This document shows positions 13,202-17,601 of a DNA stretch of 17,601 bases, piece after piece. The notes below the pieces were generated by a model. That model did no database searches. It worked only from the letters and a program-made list of their open reading frames with translations, and had not been told where the DNA came from. A program made the position numbers and the translations under genes. Numbering within the stretch: position 1 is the stretch's first letter; the number at the start of each line of letters is the position of its first letter. This stretch comes from an uncultured Atopobiaceae bacterium (GTDB lineage Bacteria; Actinomycetota; Coriobacteriia; Coriobacteriales; Atopobiaceae): contig CAMYZR010000006.1 of NCBI GenBank assembly GCA_947303905.1, positions 1-17,601 of the forward strand. The letters run 5' to 3'.

Positions 13202-14482
13202 TTACTTGAAGAAACCCTCGTAGTTGTGCATCTTGAGCTGACTCTCCAGCGAGGAAATGGTGTCCATCGCAACACCCACCATGATCAGGACCGACGTACC
13301 ACCAAACGCCTGGATGAGCTGATTGTTGGTGAAGGCAAAGATGATGGAGGGAATCACGGCGAGGGCGGCCATGAAAACGGCACCCGGCAGCGTGATGTGG
13401 TTCAGCACGCTCTGGATGTAGTCTGCAGTGGCACGACCGGGACGGACGCCCGGAATGAAGCCGCCGGACTTCTTGAGCTGATCGGCCGTCTCCTCGGGAT
13501 TGAACACCATGGCGGTGTAGAAGTACGCGAAGAAGACGATCAGGAACACCGAGAGGATCCAGTTGAGCCAGCCGGTGGAGATGGCGTTGGCGAACATCTG
13601 AATCCAGACGACACGCGGGAAGAACACGGCCAGCTGTGCCGGAAGGTACAGGATGGCACTGGCGAAGATGATGGGGACGACGCCGGCGGTGTTGACCTTG
13701 ATCGGCAGGTAGGTGGACTGGCCACCCATCATCCTGCGACCGACCACACGCTTGGCGTACTGCACCGGAATGCGACGCTGACCACGCTCGATGTACACGA
13801 TGAGCGGGATGATCGCGATCATGACCACCATGGTGATGATCGACATGATCAGGCCGTTGCTGGAGGTGGTCACCGCGGAGATGAGCGCAGTGGGAAGGCC
13901 GCTCATGATGTTGCAGAAGATGATGAGCGACATGCCGTTGCCAATACCGCGCTGCGTGATGACCTCGCCCAGCCACATGATGATGATTGCGCCGACGACC
14001 AGCACGAACACGATGATGATGTTCTCCAGGACCTCGGGGAAGCCCATGCCGGAGAAGGTGATGCCATAGCTCTTGAACAGGAAGAGGTAGCCAACCGCGT
14101 TGATGGTGGCAAGCAGCACCGTGAGATAACGCGTGTACTGCGTGATCTTACGCTGGCCGGCCTCCCCCTCATGGGCGAGCTCGCCCAGTGAGGGGATGAC
14201 CGTCTGCATCATCTGCATAATGATCTGAGAGGTGATGTAGGGCATAATGCCAAGGCTGAACACCGACACGCGCGAAAGCGCGCCACCGGAGAACAGGTTG
14301 AGCACCGCGAGCGCACCGCTCGAAGAGGCGGCATTCTGGTAGGCCGAGAGCATGTCCGAGAACGGGATGCCCGGGGCAGGCAGATAGGCACCGAAGCGAT
14401 ACAGAAGAAGAATCGCCAGGGTGAAGAGGATTTTGTTCCTCAACTCGGGGATGCGGAATGCGTTTGCGAGACCCTTAAACAC
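13202..14482 (-). CDS. secY: Preprotein translocase subunit SecY, GTG start
   Basis: 426 residues, ten hydrophobic membrane segments as expected for the channel-forming SecYEG subunit in the cytoplasmic membrane. Seen: FRIPELRNKILFTLAILLLYRFG at the N-terminus, the plug/TM2 region SLGIMPYITSQIIMQ, GIGNGMSLIIF, and the cytoplasmic-loop VYIERGQRRIPVQYAKR. The start is GTG (14482-14480), 3 nt after the rplO stop. GGAGGAAAGG lies inside the end of rplO, so translation is probably coupled to rplO. It is the last gene of the spc operon here. Confidence 0.97.
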   Translation of the reverse strand: MFKGLANAFRIPELRNKILFTLAILLLYRFGAYLPAPGIPFSDMLSAYQNAASSSGALAVLNLFSGGALSRVSVFSLGIMPYITSQIIMQMMQTVIPSLGELAHEGEAGQRKITQYTRYLTVLLATINAVGYLFLFKSYGITFSGMGFPEVLENIIIVFVLVVGAIIIMWLGEVITQRGIGNGMSLIIFCNIMSGLPTALISAVTTSSNGLIMSIITMVVMIAIIPLIVYIERGQRRIPVQYAKRVVGRRMMGGQSTYLPIKVNTAGVVPIIFASAILYLPAQLAVFFPRVVWIQMFANAISTGWLNWILSVFLIVFFAYFYTAMVFNPEETADQLKKSGGFIPGVRPGRATADYIQSVLNHITLPGAVFMAALAVIPSIIFAFTNNQLIQAFGGTSVLIMVGVAMDTISSLESQLKMHNYEGFFK

Positions 14483-14485
14483 GGT

Positions 14486-14926
14486 TTACTCGACCTTTCC
14501 TCCGGCCGCCTCAATCTTGGCCTTGGCAGAGGCGGAGACCTTGTCCACGCGCACGGTCAGGCTCTTGGTGAGCTCGCCGTCGCCGAGGACCTTGACGGGG
14601 ATGTAGTCGTGCTTGATGACGCCCTTGGCAACCAGAGCCTCGGTATCGACGGTCTCGCCGTTCTCGAAGAGAGCCTCGAGACGGGCGACGTTGACCGGCG
14701 CGTACTCGACGCGGCTGTGGTTGGTGAAGCCGGGGAGCTTAGGCAGGCGCATGGCGAGCGGCTGCTGACCGCCCTCGAAGCCCTTGCCCTTGCCGCCGCC
14801 GGAACGGGAAAGCTGACCCTTGGTGCCGCGCCCGGCAGTGGTGCCGTGGCCGGACGAGTTGCCGCGGCCGATGCGCTTGCGGGCCTTGGTCGAGCCCTCC
14901 GCGGGACGAAGATCGTTGAGCTGCAT
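14486..14926 (-). CDS. rplO: 50S ribosomal protein L15
   Basis: 146 residues. A late-assembly large-subunit protein. The N-terminus MQLNDLRPAEGSTKARKRIG and the glycine-rich RGNSSGHGTTAGRGTKGQ and FEGGQQPLAMRLPKLPGF stretches are diagnostic. TAGGAG lies 9 nt before the ATG and overlaps the rpmD stop. It lies between rpmD and secY as in other spc operons. Confidence 0.98.
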   Translation of the reverse strand: MQLNDLRPAEGSTKARKRIGRGNSSGHGTTAGRGTKGQLSRSGGGKGKGFEGGQQPLAMRLPKLPGFTNHSRVEYAPVNVARLEALFENGETVDTEALVAKGVIKHDYIPVKVLGDGELTKSLTVRVDKVSASAKAKIEAAGGKVE

Positions 14927-14938
14927 GATGGGTGACTC

Positions 14939-15124
14939 CTAAATCTCTTCCACTTCGACGAGATGCTTGATCTTGAAGATCATCCCGCGAATGCTGGGGT
15001 TGTCCGGCTGCTCGACGACACTGTTGACCTTGTGAAGGCCGAGTGCGCGTGCCGTGGCCGTCTGGTCCTTCTTGGTGCTGGTGGTAGCGCTACGCACGAG
15101 CTTGATCCTGAGCTTGTCAGCCAT
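14939..15124 (-). CDS. rpmD: 50S ribosomal protein L30
   Basis: 61 residues, the normal size. It reads KLRIKLVRSATTSTKKDQTA, then LGLHKVNSVVEQPDNPSIRGMI and FKIKHLVEVEE, a clear L30. GGAAGGAGG lies 8 nt before the ATG, immediately after the end of rpsE (3-nt gap), so translation is likely coupled. Confidence 0.97.
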   Translation of the reverse strand: MADKLRIKLVRSATTSTKKDQTATARALGLHKVNSVVEQPDNPSIRGMIFKIKHLVEVEEI

Positions 15125-15127
15125 CGG

Positions 15128-15658
15128 TTAGGCCTCCTTCCCGCAGAACATCTCGGCGACGGTGAGGCCACGGCGCTCGGCCGCCTCCTCGGGGCTGGAG
15201 AGCTCCTTGAGGCCCTCAGCGGCCGCCTTGATGATGTTGAGAGCGTTGTTGGTGCCCAGCGACTTGGAAAGCACGTTGGTGATGCCGGCGAGCTCGAACA
15301 GCGGACGGACGGGGCCGCCAGCGATGACGCCGGTACCCTCGACAGCCGGCTTGATGAGCACGCGGCCAGCACCGTAGTGGCCCTCGACCGTGTGAGGGAT
15401 CGAGCCGCTCTCGGTAACGGGCACGTGGAACATGTTCTTCTTGGCGTCGTCGACACCCTTCTGGATGGCCAGGGGCACCTCGGTGGACTTGCCCATGCCG
15501 AGGCCGACGTTGCCCTTGCCGTCGCCGACGGCGACGAGGGCGACGAGGCTCATGCGACGACCACCCTTGACGACCTTAGAGACGCGGTGGATGTAGACGA
15601 CGCGCTCCTGAAGGTCGGATTCATTCTGACGCTTGCGATCGCGATCATCACGTGGCAT
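15128..15658 (-). CDS. rpsE: 30S ribosomal protein S5
   Basis: 176 residues. It lies at the mRNA entry site and affects decoding accuracy; the spectinomycin-related loop is near VVKGGRR. Seen: the double-stranded-RNA-binding-like domain RVSKVVKGGRRMSLVALVAVGDGKGNVGLGMGKS (25-58) and the second domain GAGRVLIKPAVEGTGVIAGGPVRPLFELAGI. AGGAGG lies before the ATG. Flanked by rplR and rpmD. Confidence 0.98.
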   Translation of the reverse strand: MPRDDRDRKRQNESDLQERVVYIHRVSKVVKGGRRMSLVALVAVGDGKGNVGLGMGKSTEVPLAIQKGVDDAKKNMFHVPVTESGSIPHTVEGHYGAGRVLIKPAVEGTGVIAGGPVRPLFELAGITNVLSKSLGTNNALNIIKAAAEGLKELSSPEEAAERRGLTVAEMFCGKEA

Positions 15659-15670
15659 GAAACTATCCTC

Positions 15671-16039
15671 CTAGAACTTCAGACCCGCGGCGCGGGCACC
15701 GTCAGCGAGAGCCTTGACACGGCCATGGTAGAGGTGGCCACCGCGGTCGAACTTGACCTCGGTGATGCCCTTCTCCAGGGCGCGCTCGGCGACGAGCTTG
15801 CCCACGAACTCGGCGGCCTCCTTGTTGGAGCCGACCTTGCCAGTAGCCTTGAACGACTCATCGAGCGTGGAGGCCGAGCACAGCGTGCGGCCAGCAACGT
15901 CGTCGATGACGGCGGCATAGATGTTTGCGTTGGTGCGACGCACGTTGAGACGCGGACGCTCGGCGGTACCGGAGATCTTGGCACGAACGCGACGCTTGCG
16001 GCGCTCGAGCGACTCCTTCTTTGCCTTGAACTTGTTCAT
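15671..16039 (-). CDS. rplR: 50S ribosomal protein L18
   Basis: 122 residues. It binds 5S rRNA and fixes it in the central protuberance. Seen: the basic N-terminus ERRKRRVRAKISGTAERPRLNVRRTNANIYAAVIDD and the C-terminal VKFDRGGHLYHGRVKALADGARAAGLKF, both typical. AAGGAG lies 5 nt before the ATG. It is 62 nt downstream of rplF, a wider gap than its neighbours have, and that gap holds a hairpin. Confidence 0.98.
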   Translation of the reverse strand: MNKFKAKKESLERRKRRVRAKISGTAERPRLNVRRTNANIYAAVIDDVAGRTLCSASTLDESFKATGKVGSNKEAAEFVGKLVAERALEKGITEVKFDRGGHLYHGRVKALADGARAAGLKF

Positions 16040-16058
16040 CCTTACTCCTTAGACAGTG

Positions 16059-16080
16059 CCACCACCTGACGGGGTGATGG
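16059..16080 (+). terminator. Hairpin between rplF and rplR, terminator-like on the antisense strand
   Basis: CCACCACC (16059-16066) pairs with GGTGATGG (16073-16080), 8 bp with one G-T and a 6-nt loop. On the plus strand it is followed by TCTTTTATG, the shape of an intrinsic terminator facing against the operon. On the coding (minus) strand no T-run follows, so there it would act only as an RNA stem. Confidence 0.4.
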
Positions 16081-16101
16081 TCTTTTATGTGGCTAGCGAG
16101 G

Positions 16102-16686
16102 CTACTTGGCAGCCTTGCCGAGCTTCCTGCGGATGTGCTCGCCGACGTAGTGGACACCCTTGCCCTTGTAGGGCTCGGGCGGACGCTTGGCGCGGATCTC
16201 GGCCGCAACCTGGCCGACCTGCTCCTTGGAGATGCCCTTGACGTTGATGTGCGTGTTGTCAGGCACCTCGAAGGTGATGTTCTCGGGGCACTTGTAGAGG
16301 ATGGGGTGAGAGTAGCCGAGCGAGAGCTCAACGTCGGAGCCCTTGAGAGCGGCGCGGTAGCCGACGCCGGTCATCTCGAGCTTCTTCTCGAAGCCCTCGG
16401 AGACGCCCACGACCATGTTGTGGATGAGCGTGCGGGTGAGGCCCTGCATGGCGTTGGCCGCCTTGTAGGACTTGGTCTGCTTGAAGTCCTCGTGGGAGAG
16501 CTCCTCGGTGCCAGGGGTGCGCGGAACCTTGATCAGGATCTCGTCGCCCTCCTGCTCGATAACGAGCAGCTCAGAGAAGGTACGGTCGAGCTCGCCCTTC
16601 GGGCCCTTGACCGCCACGTGAGTCCCCTCGATGGTCACGGTGACCCCGGCGGGAATCTGAACAGGCTTCTTGCCAATACGAGACAT
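16102..16686 (-). CDS. rplF: 50S ribosomal protein L6
   Basis: 194 residues, slightly longer than the common ~178, because of a C-terminal region ending RRKLGKAAK. It lies near the factor-binding site of the large subunit. Seen: MSRIGKKPVQIPAGVTVTI, KGPKGEL, and the family signature RPPEPYKGKGVHYVGE. AGGAGG precedes the ATG. Between rpsH and rplR. Confidence 0.98.
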   Translation of the reverse strand: MSRIGKKPVQIPAGVTVTIEGTHVAVKGPKGELDRTFSELLVIEQEGDEILIKVPRTPGTEELSHEDFKQTKSYKAANAMQGLTRTLIHNMVVGVSEGFEKKLEMTGVGYRAALKGSDVELSLGYSHPILYKCPENITFEVPDNTHINVKGISKEQVGQVAAEIRAKRPPEPYKGKGVHYVGEHIRRKLGKAAK

Positions 16687-16716
16687 TGTCTCCTCCTATC
16701 TAATTCCTACCGCGGG

Positions 16717-17115
16717 TTACCAGATGTAGCAAATGACCTCGCCGCCGATGCCCAGCTTGCGGGCGTCGCGGTCGCACATCATGCCCTTGGAAGTGGAGAT
16801 GACGGCGGTGCCCAGGCCATCAAGGACGCGGGGCAGGTCTGCGGCGGAAGAGTAGATGCGAAGTCCCAGCTTGGAGATGCGACGGATGCCACGGATGGCC
16901 TTGCTGCGCTTGGGACCGTACTTCAGGGTGATGTGGAGGGTCTTCTGGGGCTTGGTGTCCTCAACCTCGTAGCCCGCGATGTAACCCTCCTCGTAGATGA
17001 CGCGCGCGATCTCGGCGAGGACCTTGCTCGAGGGCATGGAGACCTCGGACTTGCCTGCTGAGCTAGCGTTGCGGATGCGCGTCAGCATGTCAGCGATGGG
17101 ATCGGTAACCTTCAT
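16717..17115 (-). CDS. rpsH: 30S ribosomal protein S8
   Basis: 132 residues. A primary 16S-binding protein of the central domain; in enterobacteria S8 is also the spc-operon repressor. Seen: VTDPIADMLTRIRNASSAGK, EGYIAGYEVED, RISKLGLRIYSSAADLPRVLDGLGTAVISTSKGMM, and the C-terminal GIGGEVICYIW. AAGGAG lies 9 nt before the ATG. The 87-nt gap to rpsN holds only a small TGCGC/GCGCA stem (17163-17177). Confidence 0.98.
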   Translation of the reverse strand: MKVTDPIADMLTRIRNASSAGKSEVSMPSSKVLAEIARVIYEEGYIAGYEVEDTKPQKTLHITLKYGPKRSKAIRGIRRISKLGLRIYSSAADLPRVLDGLGTAVISTSKGMMCDRDARKLGIGGEVICYIW

Positions 17116-17202
17116 ACCTTGCTTCTCCTTAGTTCGTGATGAATCTGCGTGCCTGGTTCGGATGCGCCCTTAGCGCAAACGCCTAGGTACGTGTGCCCTG
17201 AC

Positions 17203-17388
17203 TTACCAGCTTGCCTTGGTGACGCCAGGAAGCTCGCCCCTGCTGGCCAGCTCGCGGAAGCACACACGGCACAGACCGAACTTGCGATAGACGGAGTGGG
17301 GACGCCCACAACGCTGGCAGCGGTTCTGCTTGCGCGTGCTGAACTTCGGCTCGCGGTTAGCCTTGACGATCATCGATGTCTTAGCCAC
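17203..17388 (-). CDS. rpsN: 30S ribosomal protein S14 type Z (zinc-binding), GTG start
   Basis: 61 residues, the short type-Z length of S14. It reads AKTSMIVKANREPKFSTRKQ, then a zinc cluster NRCQRCGRPHSVYRKFGLCRVCFR (two CxxC pairs), and ends GVTKASW. It binds the 3' head domain of 16S rRNA. The frame is open to 17442, but GTG 17388 with GAAGGAGG four bases upstream is the right start and gives the family's usual N-terminus. Also called rpsZ. Confidence 0.97.
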   Translation of the reverse strand: MAKTSMIVKANREPKFSTRKQNRCQRCGRPHSVYRKFGLCRVCFRELASRGELPGVTKASW

Positions 17389-17409
17389 AAATCCTCCTTC
17401 ATATATGTG

Positions 17410-17432
17410 GCCCCCGCCACCTCGACGGGGGC
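17410..17432 (-). other. Hairpin between rplE and rpsN
   Basis: GCCCCCG (17410-17416) and CGGGGGC (17426-17432) form a perfect 7-bp GC stem with a 9-nt loop, 19 nt past the rplE stop. No T-run follows on the minus strand. It may be an RNA processing or regulatory stem within the spc transcript. Confidence 0.45.
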
Positions 17433-17451
17433 TACTTACCAAATTGATGAC

Positions 17452-17601
17452 TTACTTGCGCTTGAACGGGAAGTGGAAGGCGTCGAGCAGTGCCTTGCCC
17501 TCCTCGTCGGTGGTAGCGGTGGTGACGATGGTGATGTCCATGCCACGGGTGCGGTCGATCTTGTCGTAGTCGATCTCGGGGAAGATCAGCTGCTCGGTGA
17601 C
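17452..17601 (-). CDS. rplE: 50S ribosomal protein L5, C-terminal part (cut by the window edge)
   Basis: The last 49 residues are present: VTEQLIFPEIDYDKIDRTRG, then MDITIVTTATTDEEGKALLD and AFHFPFKRK with a TAA stop. This is the well-conserved C-terminus of L5, which binds 5S rRNA and touches the P-site tRNA. The 5' part lies beyond the right edge. The next gene is rpsN, as in other spc operons. Confidence 0.96.
   Translation of the reverse strand, partial: VTEQLIFPEIDYDKIDRTRGMDITIVTTATTDEEGKALLDAFHFPFKRK

Overview
The window looks like chromosomal DNA of a high-GC Gram-positive bacterium. Gene order and the look of the proteins suggest an actinobacterium of the Coriobacteriia type (Olsenella/Atopobium/Collinsella-like). 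This is an inference from reading; no database search was made. Almost all of the sequence is core, vertically inherited housekeeping DNA. I did not find a clearly new multi-gene system.

Left edge (1-518): a short ORF resembling phage sigma-factor-like or late-transcription regulators points toward a tRNA-Gln(UUG) gene on the minus strand. Between them lie a short inverted repeat, an 11-bp tandem repeat and a perfect 11-bp terminator stem. This reads as the edge or remnant of an integrated element that used the tRNA as its attachment site.

Plus-strand block (750-4688): glmU, prs, pth and pyrE. They supply UDP-GlcNAc for the cell wall, PRPP, peptidyl-tRNA recycling and a PRPP-consuming step of pyrimidine synthesis. 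A structured hairpin at 4711-4750 separates them from the converging minus-strand genes.

Minus-strand accessory pair (4773-7001): a family 2 glycosyltransferase and a polytopic metal-exporter-type permease with a very histidine-rich cytoplasmic-type loop. The permease has a TTG start and a ~150-nt leader with mutually exclusive pairings, the most interesting non-coding stretch here.

Minus-strand ribosomal/transcription/secretion cluster (7153-17601, transcribed right to left): rplE(partial)-rpsN-rpsH-rplF-rplR-rpsE-rpmD-rplO-secY, a strong intrinsic terminator, adk-map, infA, rpmJ-rpsM-rpsK-rpsD-rpoA-rplQ, a terminator, then truA. This is the spc operon followed by the alpha-operon genes. 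Several genes use non-ATG starts (rpsN, secY and infA GTG; rpsM TTG). Several proteins are zinc-binding forms (S14, L36, Adk). Hairpins sit in a number of the gaps and probably punctuate transcription or mark processing sites.

No stretch longer than 300 bases lacks a gene. I saw no CRISPR array, insertion sequence, rRNA gene or origin.
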